Source: Qipengyuania polymorpha (GTDB lineage Bacteria > Pseudomonadota > Alphaproteobacteria > Sphingomonadales > Sphingomonadaceae). Taken from it: a stretch of DNA of 64,000 bases. A program made the translations under genes and the position numbers. The notes under the pieces are model-generated. The model made no database searches. It worked only from the letters and a program-made list of their open reading frames with translations, and was not told the DNA's origin. Shown piece by piece: positions 54,961 through 63,379 of this stretch. The number at the start of each line of letters is the position of its first letter. Positions within the stretch are counted from its first letter, which is position 1. The stretch covers positions 372,001-436,000 of the forward strand of contig NZ_JAIGNK010000002.1 of assembly GCF_019711435.1 (NCBI RefSeq). Reading direction: 5' to 3'.

Positions 54961-55707
54961 CTAGCGCGAAAGTCCCCTGTCGCGATCGAGCAGCAGCTGG
55001 AACAGGATCGCCCGCACCTCGCCATCGATTTCGCCATTGATTTTCTCGGGCCGCCAGCGGCGCTGGAAAGCCTCGACCGCCTTGTGGCCGTCCGTGATGT
55101 CGTAGCCGAAGCGTTCGAGCGCGAGGTAGAAGGCCGCATCGTTGTCGAACGGGTCGCCGCGTTCGAGCTTCTTGGGGCGCGGCAGGCACAGGCCGTATTC
55201 TGCGAGGCGGTCCCACGGGAACAGCTCGCCCGGGTCGATCTTGCGGGCGGGCGCAACGTCCGAGTGGCCGACCACGTTGGCGCGCGGAATGTCGTATTGC
55301 TTGACGATGCGGGCCACCAGCGGGACTAGCTTTTCGAACTGCGCATCGGGAAATTCGCAATATCCGTATTTGTGACCCGGATGATCGAGCTCGATTCCGA
55401 TGCTGGCCGAATTCACGTCCTTGATGCCGCGCCAGTAGGACACGCCGGCATGCCAGGCGCGCTTTTCCTCGGGCACGAGACGAACCACTTCGCCGCCCTT
55501 GCCGATCAGGTAATTGGCCGAAACCTTGGCTTCCGGGTCGCACAGCCGTTCGATGGCGAAGCCCTTGTCCTCCATTTCGGTGTAGTGGATCACTACCATG
55601 GAGATGGGCAGCTTGCGCTCGTCATGGTTGGGCGAAAGGATCTTGCGGTCGACCAGCTCGTCGTTCGCTTCGGGTAGGCCGGCACCCAGTTCGCCGAAAT
55701 CGCTCAT
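54961..55707 (-). CDS. N-acetylmuramoyl-L-alanine amidase (AmpD-like)
   Basis: 248 residues from the ATG at 55707, overlapping chpT by 4 nt. Amidase_2 fold: zinc ligands His in MVVIHYTEM, His and Asp in VVGHSDVAPARKIDPGELFPW; AWHAGVSYWRG and SIGIELDHPGH are family blocks. The C-terminal 60 residues (FDNDAAFYLALERFGYD...VEAFQRRWRP) look like a peptidoglycan-binding domain. No signal peptide, so a cytoplasmic muropeptide-recycling role is likely. Confidence 0.93.
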   Translation of the reverse strand: MSDFGELGAGLPEANDELVDRKILSPNHDERKLPISMVVIHYTEMEDKGFAIERLCDPEAKVSANYLIGKGGEVVRLVPEEKRAWHAGVSYWRGIKDVNSASIGIELDHPGHKYGYCEFPDAQFEKLVPLVARIVKQYDIPRANVVGHSDVAPARKIDPGELFPWDRLAEYGLCLPRPKKLERGDPFDNDAAFYLALERFGYDITDGHKAVEAFQRRWRPEKINGEIDGEVRAILFQLLLDRDRGLSR

Positions 55708-56363
55708 CCGATCAGGCCCTCGGCTTCGGGAAGCACTGCCCCCAGGACCAGCGTTTCGTCGGTCCGCGCAAATTGCAGCCCGCCGCCTGCGCCTTCGGCA
55801 AGCAGGTGGATCATGTGGGCAGCCGCCGTGCGGCTGGAGAGTTCCGAGCGATCGAGACTGCCGTCGAGAGCCTTGCCGATATTGTCGTCGAAACCGATCT
55901 TGCTGCCCGTGGCGCGCACAACGATCTCGCAATTGCCCTCGCGTACCTCGGCCCCGATATCGAGCGTCCCGCCGCGCACCAGCGCGTCGAGCGCGATCTG
56001 GGCAAAGTTGAGCAGGACCTTCACCGCAGGCTTGGCAAGATTGGCCGCGTCGATGGCCCAGTGGATTTCGACATTGTTCTTGTCGGCTGCCAGCGCATCG
56101 ATCAGCGCCTTGGGTTCGGCCACGTCGACCCGGTCGCCGAAGCCGCCCGCGGCACCGAAGGCGAGGCGGAAGAACTTGAGCTTGTTGGTCGACGTCGTCG
56201 CGCTTTGTTCGAGCAGCGCGATGACGCTCTTTCGCATTTCCGGGTCGTCTTCCATGGCCAGCAGCTCGAGCCCGTTGTTGAGCGCGCCGACCGGGCTCAG
56301 CATGTCGTGGCAGAGGCGCGAGCAAAGCATTGCCGCAAGGTCAACTGATTGGCTGTCGTCCAT
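55704..56363 (-). CDS. chpT: Histidine phosphotransferase ChpT
   Basis: 219 residues. ChpT passes phosphate from CckA to CtrA and CpdR in the alphaproteobacterial cell-cycle relay. The DHp-like helix shows LCSRLCHDMLSPVGALNNGLELL with phospho-acceptor His19. A degenerate ATPase-like C-terminal domain (VKVLLNFAQIALDALVRGG) follows. Coupled by ATGA to the AmpD-like amidase. Confidence 0.92.
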   Translation of the reverse strand: MDDSQSVDLAAMLCSRLCHDMLSPVGALNNGLELLAMEDDPEMRKSVIALLEQSATTSTNKLKFFRLAFGAAGGFGDRVDVAEPKALIDALAADKNNVEIHWAIDAANLAKPAVKVLLNFAQIALDALVRGGTLDIGAEVREGNCEIVVRATGSKIGFDDNIGKALDGSLDRSELSSRTAAAHMIHLLAEGAGGGLQFARTDETLVLGAVLPEAEGLIG

Positions 56364-56397
56364 GTATTTCCTGTCGAAACTCGAAATTTATCGTCTT

Positions 56398-56793
56398 CTA
56401 GCGAGAGGTTGTCACATAGGGAAGCGCGGCGAACCCCGCAGCCCCTTCGCGCCAGAAGGTGACTCGCCCTGCCGCGATAATCGCCCAGACCACCCCCTGC
56501 CCGGTCGCCATCGCCTCGTCGGTAGCCGACGGACGGGCGAGGCCATTGGGATGCGAGTGGTAATAGCCGAGCACCTGCGGTCCGCCATTCCGCGCGGCGC
56601 GGTGGGCATCAACCAGCGCCTGCGGGTCGATTTCGAAATGGGTTTCGGGATCGGGATGGACGTTGGCGCCGGGCTGGAGGGAGGTGACGATCAGCCCCTC
56701 ACCGAGCAATATCCCGCAGCACTCGCGAGGGAGCGCGCTTTCGGCCTCGGCGAGCAGCCGATCCAACACATTGCTTGAGACTTCCAGCGTCAT
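56398..56793 (-). CDS. JAMM/MPN metalloprotease (Mov34-like)
   Basis: 131 residues from the ATG at 56793. JAMM metal site HSHPNGLARPSATDEAMA (HxHP...SxxD) and an N-terminal Glu (ALPRECCGILLGEG). Bacterial stand-alone JAMM proteins process C-terminal extensions of ubiquitin-like or sulfur-carrier proteins (Mec+ types), but no such partner is here. It is divergent from rluD across 16 bp and lies 34 bp upstream of chpT on the same strand. Confidence 0.88.
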   Translation of the reverse strand: MTLEVSSNVLDRLLAEAESALPRECCGILLGEGLIVTSLQPGANVHPDPETHFEIDPQALVDAHRAARNGGPQVLGYYHSHPNGLARPSATDEAMATGQGVVWAIIAAGRVTFWREGAAGFAALPYVTTSR

Positions 56794-56809
56794 CGCGCAT
56801 GGCCCTAGC

Positions 56810-57754
56810 ATGGCTGAGCCAGAAGTCCTCACCGGAACGCTCGAAACCGCAGGCCGCCTCGACAAGGCGCTGGCGGAGGCGACGGGCCTGTCGCGCGAGC
56901 GTGTGAAGGGGTTGATTGCCGACGGAATGGTGGAAGTGGGTGGAAAGCCCGCGAAATCGGGCTCGGCCAAGCTCACGGGAGGGGAGACTTACAGCATTGC
57001 CCTGCCCCCGCCCGAACCGCTCGAAACCGTGGCGCAAGACATCCCGCTCGATGTCGTCTTCGAGGACGAGCACTTGCTGGTCGTCAACAAGCCGGCGGGC
57101 ATGGTCGTTCACCCCGCGGCCGGAAATCCCGACGGCACACTGGTCAACGCGCTGCTCTTTCACTGCGAAGGCCAGCTTTCTGGCATCAACGGGGTGGCGC
57201 GGCCGGGTATCGTCCACCGCATCGACAAGGACACCTCGGGCCTGCTGGTCGTCGCGAAAAGCGATGCCGCGCACGAGGGGCTGGCGAAGCAGTTCGCAGA
57301 CCATTCCATCACGCGCCGCTATCTCGCGGTGTGCGCCGGACATCCCAATCCGCCGTCGGGCAGCGTCTCGGGCCGCATCGGGCGTTCGGACAAAGACCGC
57401 AAGAAAATGGCCGTCCTCCCCGATACTTCCACCCGCGGGAAACACGCGGTCACGCATTTCGAGACCGTCAGGCTGCTGGACCACGCCGCGCTCCTCGAAT
57501 GCCGGCTTGAAACAGGGCGCACACATCAGGTCCGTGTTCACTGCGCGTCAATCGGTCATCCGCTATTGGGAGACCCTGTTTACGGGCGTACTCCCAAGCC
57601 GCTTCGCGCGCTTCTCCAGCAGCTGCAATTCGCGCGCCAGGCGCTGCACGCAGCAAGGCTCGGATTCATACATCCTATCAGCGGTGAAAGCTTGGATTTC
57701 TGCGCCGAATTGCCCGCCGATATGGCGGAACTTATCGACGAAACCGCACGTTGA
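56810..57754 (+). CDS. rluD: RluD-type 23S rRNA pseudouridine synthase
   Basis: 314 residues from the ATG at 56810. S4 domain (RLDKALAEATGLSRERVKGLIADGMVEVGG), nucleophile Asp in GIVHRIDKDTSGLLVVAKS, and LETGRTHQVRVHCASIGHPLLGDPVYG. Modifies helix 69 of 23S rRNA in E. coli. Followed by rpoH after 122 bp. Second RluA-type enzyme in the window; the other is at 30848-31972. Confidence 0.92.
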   Translation: MAEPEVLTGTLETAGRLDKALAEATGLSRERVKGLIADGMVEVGGKPAKSGSAKLTGGETYSIALPPPEPLETVAQDIPLDVVFEDEHLLVVNKPAGMVVHPAAGNPDGTLVNALLFHCEGQLSGINGVARPGIVHRIDKDTSGLLVVAKSDAAHEGLAKQFADHSITRRYLAVCAGHPNPPSGSVSGRIGRSDKDRKKMAVLPDTSTRGKHAVTHFETVRLLDHAALLECRLETGRTHQVRVHCASIGHPLLGDPVYGRTPKPLRALLQQLQFARQALHAARLGFIHPISGESLDFCAELPADMAELIDETAR

Positions 57755-57876
57755 TATCGACGAAAGTTAATGCAAATTCGCGCCGTTTGCGCTATAGGAA
57801 TGCACGTGGCCCGAAAGACCGGATGCCCAGCAGGGGTCCGGCGCATGAGGTCGACGAAAGAAAGGTCAGGGTACAA

Positions 57877-58782
57877 GTGAGCAGTACAAGAAGTTTGAGC
57901 GTTCCGGCGCTCGGTGGTGAGCAGAGCCTCAACCGCTATCTTTCCGAAATCAAGAAGTTCCCGATCCTCACGCAGGAACAGGAATATATGCTCGCCAAGC
58001 GTTATGAAGAGCATGGCGACAGCGAAGCTGCAGCGCAGCTCGTCACCTCGCACCTGCGCTTGGTGTCGAAGATTGCCATGGGCTATCGCGGCTACGGCCT
58101 GCCCGTTTCGGACCTCATTTCCGAAGGCAATGTCGGCCTGATGCAGGGCGTGAAGAAATTCGAAGCCGATCGCGGCTTCCGCCTCGCCACCTATGCCATG
58201 TGGTGGATCAAGGCGAGCATCCAGGAATATATCCTTCGTTCGTGGTCCCTCGTGAAGATGGGCACCACCGCTGCGCAGAAGAAGCTGTTCTTCAACCTGC
58301 GCCGCATGAAGAAGAACCTCGATGCCTACGAGGACACCGACCTCCATCCGGACGACGTGCAGAAGATTGCGACCGACCTCGGCGTGCCCGAGCAGGAAGT
58401 GGTCAATATGAACCGCCGGATGATGATGGGTGGCGATGGCTCGCTCAACGTGCCGATGCGCAATGGCGAAGAAGGTTCGGGCGAATGGATGGACTGGCTG
58501 ACGGACGACCGTCCGCTGCAGGACGAGACCGTCGCCGACGCCGAGGAAGCGCAGGTTCGCCACGAAATGCTGGGCGAGGCGATGGAAGCGCTTAACGAGC
58601 GCGAACAGCACATCCTCACCGAACGCCGCCTGACGGAAAACCCGCAGACGCTCGAGGAACTCAGCCAGGTCTACAACGTCAGCCGCGAACGCATCCGCCA
58701 GATCGAAGTGCGCGCATTCGAGAAGCTGCAGAAGGCGATGAAAGCCATCGCCGGCGAAAGGCTGCTACCGGGCGTCGCCTGA
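57877..58782 (+). CDS. rpoH: RNA polymerase sigma-32 factor RpoH
   Basis: 301 residues from the GTG at 57877 (AGG-rich RBS upstream). Sigma-70 region 2 (ISEGNVGLMQGVKKFEADRGFRLATYAMWWIKASIQEYILRSWSLVKMGTTAAQKKLFFNLRRMKK) contains the RpoH box (QKKLFFNLRR), which separates it from other sigma factors. Region 4 (LNEREQHILTERRL...LSQVYNVSRERIRQIEVRAF) is intact. Controls heat-shock genes such as clpB, whose promoter at 4.7 kb has a candidate site. A strong terminator follows. Confidence 0.97.
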   Translation: MSSTRSLSVPALGGEQSLNRYLSEIKKFPILTQEQEYMLAKRYEEHGDSEAAAQLVTSHLRLVSKIAMGYRGYGLPVSDLISEGNVGLMQGVKKFEADRGFRLATYAMWWIKASIQEYILRSWSLVKMGTTAAQKKLFFNLRRMKKNLDAYEDTDLHPDDVQKIATDLGVPEQEVVNMNRRMMMGGDGSLNVPMRNGEEGSGEWMDWLTDDRPLQDETVADAEEAQVRHEMLGEAMEALNEREQHILTERRLTENPQTLEELSQVYNVSRERIRQIEVRAFEKLQKAMKAIAGERLLPGVA

Positions 58783-58801
58783 TAGCGACATTTGAACATC
58801 G

Positions 58802-58839
58802 AAGCGGCGCGAAGGGATGGACCTTTCGCGCCGCTTTTT
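58802..58839 (+). terminator. Rho-independent terminator of rpoH
   Basis: 12-bp stem AAGCGGCGCGAA / TTCGCGCCGCTT with an 11-nt loop and a T-run, 20 bp after the rpoH stop and 16 bp before mtgA, so mtgA needs read-through or its own promoter. Confidence 0.93.
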
Positions 58840-58854
58840 CGTAAGGACGGCGCA

Positions 58855-59526
58855 ATGATACGCTGGATTTCCGTGTTCTTCCTCAAGCTGGCGCTGGGCC
58901 TGTTCGCGCTCAGTCTGCTGTTGGTCGTCCTGTTCAAATTCGTTCCCGTGCCTGTCACCGCGACGATGGTGATGGACGGCTACGGCATCACAAAGGACTG
59001 GGAGCCGCTGTCCGACATCGACCGCAACCTTGTGCGCGCGGTGATTGCGGCGGAGGACGGCAAGTTCTGCAGCCACGAAGGTTTCGACCGCAAGGCCATC
59101 GAGGACGCGATAAAGAGCAATGCCAAGGGAGGGCGCATCCGCGGCGGTTCGACCATCAGCCAGCAGACCGCGAAGAACGTCTTCCTGTGGCAGGGTGGCG
59201 GCTATTTCCGCAAAGGGGTGGAGGCCTATTTCACATTCCTGATCGAGAAAGCCTGGGGCAAGCGGCGCATCATGGAAGTCTATCTCAACGTCGCGGAGAC
59301 CGGCATCGGGACTTACGGGGCGGAGGCCGGGGCGCAGCGCTATTTCGGCAAGCCCGCCAATTCGTTGACCACGCTGGAGGCCGCGCGCATGGCGGCCGCG
59401 CTTCCCCTTCCCAAGGAGCGTTCGGTCAAGAACCCGACCGGCTGGCTGCGCGGCCATGGCAATACGATTGCCGCGCGGATCGGCCAGGTCCGGCGCGACG
59501 GTCTCGACGCCTGCGTCTATGAGTAG
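58855..59526 (+). CDS. mtgA: Monofunctional peptidoglycan transglycosylase MtgA
   Basis: 223 residues from the ATG at 58855 (AAGGA upstream). N-terminal membrane helix (FFLKLALGLFALSLLLVVLF) and a GT51 domain: AVIAAEDGKFCSHEGFD (catalytic Glu), GGSTISQQTAKNVFLW, and KRRIMEVYLNVAETGIGTYGAEAGAQRYFGK. Polymerises lipid II in the periplasm. Overlaps the GH25 gene by 8 nt. Confidence 0.96.
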   Translation: MIRWISVFFLKLALGLFALSLLLVVLFKFVPVPVTATMVMDGYGITKDWEPLSDIDRNLVRAVIAAEDGKFCSHEGFDRKAIEDAIKSNAKGGRIRGGSTISQQTAKNVFLWQGGGYFRKGVEAYFTFLIEKAWGKRRIMEVYLNVAETGIGTYGAEAGAQRYFGKPANSLTTLEAARMAAALPLPKERSVKNPTGWLRGHGNTIAARIGQVRRDGLDACVYE

Positions 59527-60313
59527 CGCCTACGTCCCGCGTGACCCCAATGCGCCGCCGCCCAAACGCCTGCGCAAGCCGAAATCGAAAAACAAATGGG
59601 GCTGCGGCCTGTTCATCGTGCCGCTGGTGCTGGCTGCTTTCTATGCCTTCATGGAAGCAAAGAACTGGCATCCTTCGGACGATGACTATCCGGCACAGGG
59701 CATCGATATCTCGCACCATCAGGGGGCCATCGACTGGTCGCTATTGCCGGACCAGGGTGTCGACTTCGCCTATATCAAGGCCACCGAAGGGGGCGATTTC
59801 GTCGACCCGCGCTTCGCCGAGAACTGGGAGGCGGCAGGTGAGGCGGGCATCGCACGCGGGGCCTATCACTTCTTCACGCTATGCAAGCCGGGCGCGGAGC
59901 AGGCAGCCAACTTCATTGCGACCGTCCCGCGAGACGAGCGGGCTCTCCCGCCGGTGGTGGACCTCGAATATATGGGCAATTGCTCAGAGCGCCCGAAGCT
60001 CGACGATGTGCGGGCGGAACTGGGCGACTATCTGCGACTGGTAGAGGCACACTACGGCAAACCCGCCGTGCTCTACCTGACCGAGGAATTCGACGAGGAA
60101 TATGCCATCAGCGAGAATTTCGACCGTCCGCTGTGGCTACGTTCGCTCGTCCTCGAACCCGAGTTCGGCGCCCGAGACTGGACCTTCTGGCAAGTGTCGA
60201 ACTTCCGCCAGCTTGAGGGGATGCAGGGCCGCGTCGACTGGAATGTCATGCAAGAGACGGCTCTCACCATCCAGCCGACACCCGTTCCCGAAGCCACCTC
60301 ATCAAGCCCCTAA
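59519..60313 (+). CDS. GH25 family lysozyme, membrane-anchored
   Basis: 264 residues. A basic N-terminal stretch and one membrane helix (LFIVPLVLAAFYAFM) place the enzyme in the periplasm. GH25 marks: YPAQGIDISHHQGAIDW (substrate-side Asp), FAYIKATEG, GIARGAYHFF, PPVVDLEYMGNC (DxE catalytic pair) and WTFWQVSN. Hydrolyses the peptidoglycan glycan strand. Translationally coupled to mtgA, so synthesis and cleavage are paired. Confidence 0.92.
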   Translation: MSSAYVPRDPNAPPPKRLRKPKSKNKWGCGLFIVPLVLAAFYAFMEAKNWHPSDDDYPAQGIDISHHQGAIDWSLLPDQGVDFAYIKATEGGDFVDPRFAENWEAAGEAGIARGAYHFFTLCKPGAEQAANFIATVPRDERALPPVVDLEYMGNCSERPKLDDVRAELGDYLRLVEAHYGKPAVLYLTEEFDEEYAISENFDRPLWLRSLVLEPEFGARDWTFWQVSNFRQLEGMQGRVDWNVMQETALTIQPTPVPEATSSSP

Positions 60314-60332
60314 TCGCTTGCCTACTTGTGAG

Positions 60333-60368
60333 AATGATATAACATTGCAGTCCTGATATTCCGTATCA
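60333..60368. promoter_or_regulatory. Two dyads upstream of the CDF exporter; one Zur/Fur-like
   Basis: AATGATATAACATT (60333-60346) differs by one base from a perfect palindrome and resembles alphaproteobacterial Zur/Fur-family boxes. A second dyad, TGATA-ttccg-TATCA, follows at 60354-60368. They lie about 85-120 bp before the start of a zinc-type exporter gene. By eye only. Confidence 0.35.
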
Positions 60369-60451
60369 TACTGAATTTTCGCGGATTTTTCTTGAAGGCC
60401 TCTCCTGCTTTCGCCTAATCCGCGTCATAGGGACGCGAGAAGAGAGGGGCA

Positions 60452-61387
60452 TTGCCGCCAGTGGGAATTGGACACAGCCACAGCCACGATGACGGGCATG
60501 ACCACGGCCACGGGCATGCGCACGCCCCCAAGGATTTCGGCCGCGCCTTCCTCATCGGCATCGTGCTCAACACCGGCTTCGTCATCGTCGAGGCGGTTTA
60601 CGGCTGGCTCTCGGGTTCGATGGCCCTCATCGCCGACGCCGGGCACAACCTCTCCGACGTCCTCGCCCTGCTCCTCGCCTGGGGCGCGAGTGTCGCAGCG
60701 AAGAAGCCGCCATCTGGACGTTTCACCTATGGCTACAAGAGCTCGACCATCCTTGCCGCGCTCGCCAATGCGGGGCTGCTGCTGGTGGCCATCGGCGCGA
60801 TTGCCTTCGAGACCTTCCACCGCATGGCCGAACCTGCACCCGTACAAGGTATGACCATGGTCATCGTTGCCGGGATAGGCATCGCCATCAACACCGGCAC
60901 CGCGCTGATGTTCATGCGCGGGCGCGAGAACGACATCAACGTGCGCGGTGCCTTCCTTCACATGGCCGCCGATGCGCTGGTCAGCGTGGGGGTGGTCCTC
61001 GCCGGTTTTGCCATCCTGATGACCGGCGCATTGTGGATCGACCCCGTGGTGAGCATGATCATCGTGCTGGTCATCGCGTGGGGCACTTGGGGCCTTCTGA
61101 AAGACAGCGTGGCAATGAGCCTGCTCGCCGTCCCCAAGGGTATTTCCGAAAGCAAGGTTCGCGGTTACCTTGCAGGGCTCGAGGGGGTGAAGGAAATCCA
61201 CGAACTGCACATCTGGCCCATGTCGACGACCGAAACGGCGCTCACCGCGCATCTCGTCATGCCTGCCGGACATCCGGGTGACGAATTCCTCCGGGAGGTG
61301 AGCGAGGAGTTGGAACACCATCACCGCATCGGCCACGCGACAATCCAGGTCGAAACCTCTCGCATCCATTGCACGGGTAGGTGCTGA
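60452..61387 (+). CDS. Cation diffusion facilitator (zinc-type) exporter
   Basis: 311 residues from a TTG start at 60452 (GAGAGGGG upstream). N-terminal His-rich stretch (GHSHSHDDGHDHGHGHAHA), six membrane segments, and the two CDF metal sites in MALIADAGHNLSDVL (HNxxD) and GAFLHMAADALVSVG (HxxxD). The C-terminal cytoplasmic domain ends with EEL EHHHRIGHATIQVE-like metal sites. Exports Zn2+/Cd2+/Co2+ by proton exchange. Overlaps the sigma-factor start by one base (TGATG). Confidence 0.93.
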   Translation: MPPVGIGHSHSHDDGHDHGHGHAHAPKDFGRAFLIGIVLNTGFVIVEAVYGWLSGSMALIADAGHNLSDVLALLLAWGASVAAKKPPSGRFTYGYKSSTILAALANAGLLLVAIGAIAFETFHRMAEPAPVQGMTMVIVAGIGIAINTGTALMFMRGRENDINVRGAFLHMAADALVSVGVVLAGFAILMTGALWIDPVVSMIIVLVIAWGTWGLLKDSVAMSLLAVPKGISESKVRGYLAGLEGVKEIHELHIWPMSTTETALTAHLVMPAGHPGDEFLREVSEELEHHHRIGHATIQVETSRIHCTGRC

Positions 61388-61956
61388 TGCAGCCAGCCAG
61401 CCGAGAAGCACGTGAGCGCCTCAAGGCAGCCATGGCGCGCCTCGCTGGCGGGGAGCGCAAGGCGCTTGAAGATATTTATCGCGCAACCTCGGCGAAACTT
61501 TTCGGAATTTGCCTTCGTATCTTGAAAGACGAGAAGGAAGCCGAGGACGCCTTGCAGGACGTCTACATCACCCTCTGGCGGCGTGCAGACCGCTACGACC
61601 CCGAGCGGGCCAGCCCGATCAGCTGGCTCGCCACCTTCGCGCGCAACCGCGCCATCGACCGGCTGCGCGTGGGCAAGGTCCGCGCGGGCAGCGTTGGCGA
61701 GGAACAGGCGGCGCCGGTGGCCGATAAGACCCCACTCGCCGACAGCCTTCTCATCGACGAGGAACGCGACGCGCGCGTCCACACCTGCCTCGAAACGCTG
61801 GACGAGAAACCCCGCGATGCCATCCGCACGGCATTCTTCGAAGGCCGCACCTATGCCCAGATTGCCGAGGAAGGCGGCGTCCCGCTCGGCACGATGAAAA
61901 GCTGGGTGCGGCGCGGCTTGCAGAAACTCAAAGCGTGTATGGAGAGGGGCGAATGA
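61387..61956 (+). CDS. ECF sigma-70 family factor
   Basis: 189 residues from the ATG at 61387 (TGATG overlap with the CDF gene). Region 2: LFGICLRILKDEKEAEDALQDVYITLWRRADRYDPE, and RAIDRLRVGKV. Region 4: CLETLDEKPRDAIRTAFFEGRTYAQIAEEGGVPLGTMKSWVRRGLQKLK. Its stop overlaps the anti-sigma start (ATGA). Probably responds to envelope or oxidative stress, by analogy. Confidence 0.94.
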   Translation: MQPASREARERLKAAMARLAGGERKALEDIYRATSAKLFGICLRILKDEKEAEDALQDVYITLWRRADRYDPERASPISWLATFARNRAIDRLRVGKVRAGSVGEEQAAPVADKTPLADSLLIDEERDARVHTCLETLDEKPRDAIRTAFFEGRTYAQIAEEGGVPLGTMKSWVRRGLQKLKACMERGE

Positions 61957-62663
61957 GCGACGAACCTGCCCCCGAGGAAATGCTGGCTGCCGAATATGCG
62001 CTCGGCCTGCTCGAAGGCGAGGAACTGCTCGCCGCGCGTGGCCGCGAGGCATCCGACCCGGCCTTTGCTACCGAAGTGGCACAGTGGCAGGAGCGGCTTG
62101 CTCCGCTTCTCGACGAGATTTCGCCAGCCACGCCGCGCGAGGAAGTCTGGCTGCGTATCAGTGCTGAGCTCGAAGGATCCGGCCGGGAAGCAGACGTCAT
62201 CTCGCTCAAGACCCGCATACGCCAATGGCAACTCGCAACCGGAGTGGCTGCGGCGGCTGCCGTTGCGGCATTCGCCCTGCTGTTCACCATTCCGGTACAG
62301 ACCAATCCGCCGGCGCCCCAGGCCCCGCTCGCCGCGTCGATACCGATTGGCGACACGCAATTGCGCCTGGCCGTCACCTATCTGCCCGAGAGCGAGGAAT
62401 TGCTTATCTCGGCCAGCGGCCTCACCGCTGATGGTGTCCACGACCACGAACTTTGGCTGGTCCCGCAAAGCGAGGACACGCCGCTGCTCTCGCTTGGTGT
62501 TGTGGCACCGGGCGAAGAGCGCCGCATCCAGCTCACCCCGGCGGTGGCAGCTGAAATGGCAGACGGATCCGGCCTCGTCCTGACCCGCGAGCCGCTCGGC
62601 GGAAAACCGCGCGACGCCGACGCCGGACCGGTGGTCGCCGAAGGACGCATGCAAAAAATTTGA
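61953..62663 (+). CDS. Anti-sigma factor (RskA-like)
   Basis: 236 residues from the ATG at 61953. N-terminal cytoplasmic domain (EEMLAAEYALGLLEGEELLAAR) typical of anti-ECF proteins, one membrane helix (ATGVAAAAAVAAFALLFTIP, about residues 97-116) and a periplasmic RskA-like domain (HDHELWLVPQSEDTPLLSLGVV). It should hold the co-encoded sigma factor at the membrane. Confidence 0.92.
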   Translation: MSDEPAPEEMLAAEYALGLLEGEELLAARGREASDPAFATEVAQWQERLAPLLDEISPATPREEVWLRISAELEGSGREADVISLKTRIRQWQLATGVAAAAAVAAFALLFTIPVQTNPPAPQAPLAASIPIGDTQLRLAVTYLPESEELLISASGLTADGVHDHELWLVPQSEDTPLLSLGVVAPGEERRIQLTPAVAAEMADGSGLVLTREPLGGKPRDADAGPVVAEGRMQKI

Positions 62664-62745
62664 AGCCGGGTGCATCCGCCGCGCGGGGCGCTTCGTAACT
62701 CTTCGCACAAGTTGGACGGGGCTTGTGAGGAAAGAGGAGTTACCA

Positions 62746-63318
62746 ATGACCATTTCGACCCAGCTCAAGGCCGCAGCCGCAGCATCCATCCTCGCGATGG
62801 GCGGTGTCACGCTTGCCGCCAGCGTCCCCGCCGCCGCGCACAACCACAAGGCCAAGCCCGCGCAGGCGCCGGCCAATATCGTCCAGACCGCCATCGGCAC
62901 CGGTGTGCACGAGACGCTGGTCGCCGCCGTCCAGGCCGCAGACCTCGTGGACACGTTGTCCTCGCCCGGCCCCTTCACCGTCTTCGCGCCGACCGACGAT
63001 GCTTTCGCTGCCCTGCCCGACGGCACGGTGAGCACGCTGCTCGAGCCGCAGAACAAGCACCAGTTGCAGGACATCCTGAAGTATCATGTCGTCGCAGGCC
63101 GCGTACCGGCCGCGGCGCTGTCGGCAGCCATCAAGAAGCACGGTGGCACCTACACCTTCGACACGGTCGCGGGCGAGGAACTGACCGCCAGCTTCAGTGG
63201 CGACAACAACATCGTGATTACCGACGGCGCCAACCGCACCAGCACGGTCACCATGGCCGACGTGAAGACCACCAACGGCGTCATCCATGTAACCGACGGT
63301 GTTTTCCTGCCGGGCTGA
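62746..63318 (+). CDS. Secreted fasciclin (FAS1) domain protein
   Basis: 190 residues from the ATG at 62746 (AAAGAGGAG upstream). Signal peptide (AAAASILAMGGVTLAASVPAAAH) and one FAS1 domain: TLVAAVQAADLVDTLSSPGPFTVFAPTDDAFAALPDGTVSTLL, HHVVAGR-type YHVVAGRVPAA, and VTMADVKTTNGVIHVTDGVFLPG. Cell-surface adhesion or structural role in the family. Placed 82 bp after the anti-sigma gene; ECF/anti-sigma/FAS1 order suggests it may belong to the regulon. Confidence 0.93.
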   Translation: MTISTQLKAAAAASILAMGGVTLAASVPAAAHNHKAKPAQAPANIVQTAIGTGVHETLVAAVQAADLVDTLSSPGPFTVFAPTDDAFAALPDGTVSTLLEPQNKHQLQDILKYHVVAGRVPAAALSAAIKKHGGTYTFDTVAGEELTASFSGDNNIVITDGANRTSTVTMADVKTTNGVIHVTDGVFLPG

Positions 63319-63334
63319 CACCACCAGTTCCATC

Positions 63335-63375
63335 ACGCCGCTTTGGGTCACCTCCCCCTTAAAGGTGAGCGGCGT
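63335..63375. other. Hairpin after the fasciclin gene
   Basis: Outer 8-bp stem ACGCCGCT/AGCGGCGT and inner CACCT/AGGTG. No T-run; it precedes the true terminator at 63380 and may be an extra structured 3' element. Confidence 0.4.
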
Positions 63376-63379
63376 CACT

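Noticed and set aside
54961..60313. Amidase, GH25 lysozyme and NfrB-like gene as a prophage remnant
   Set aside because: No integrase, capsid, tail, holin or att-like repeats; these genes sit in housekeeping contexts with membrane anchors.
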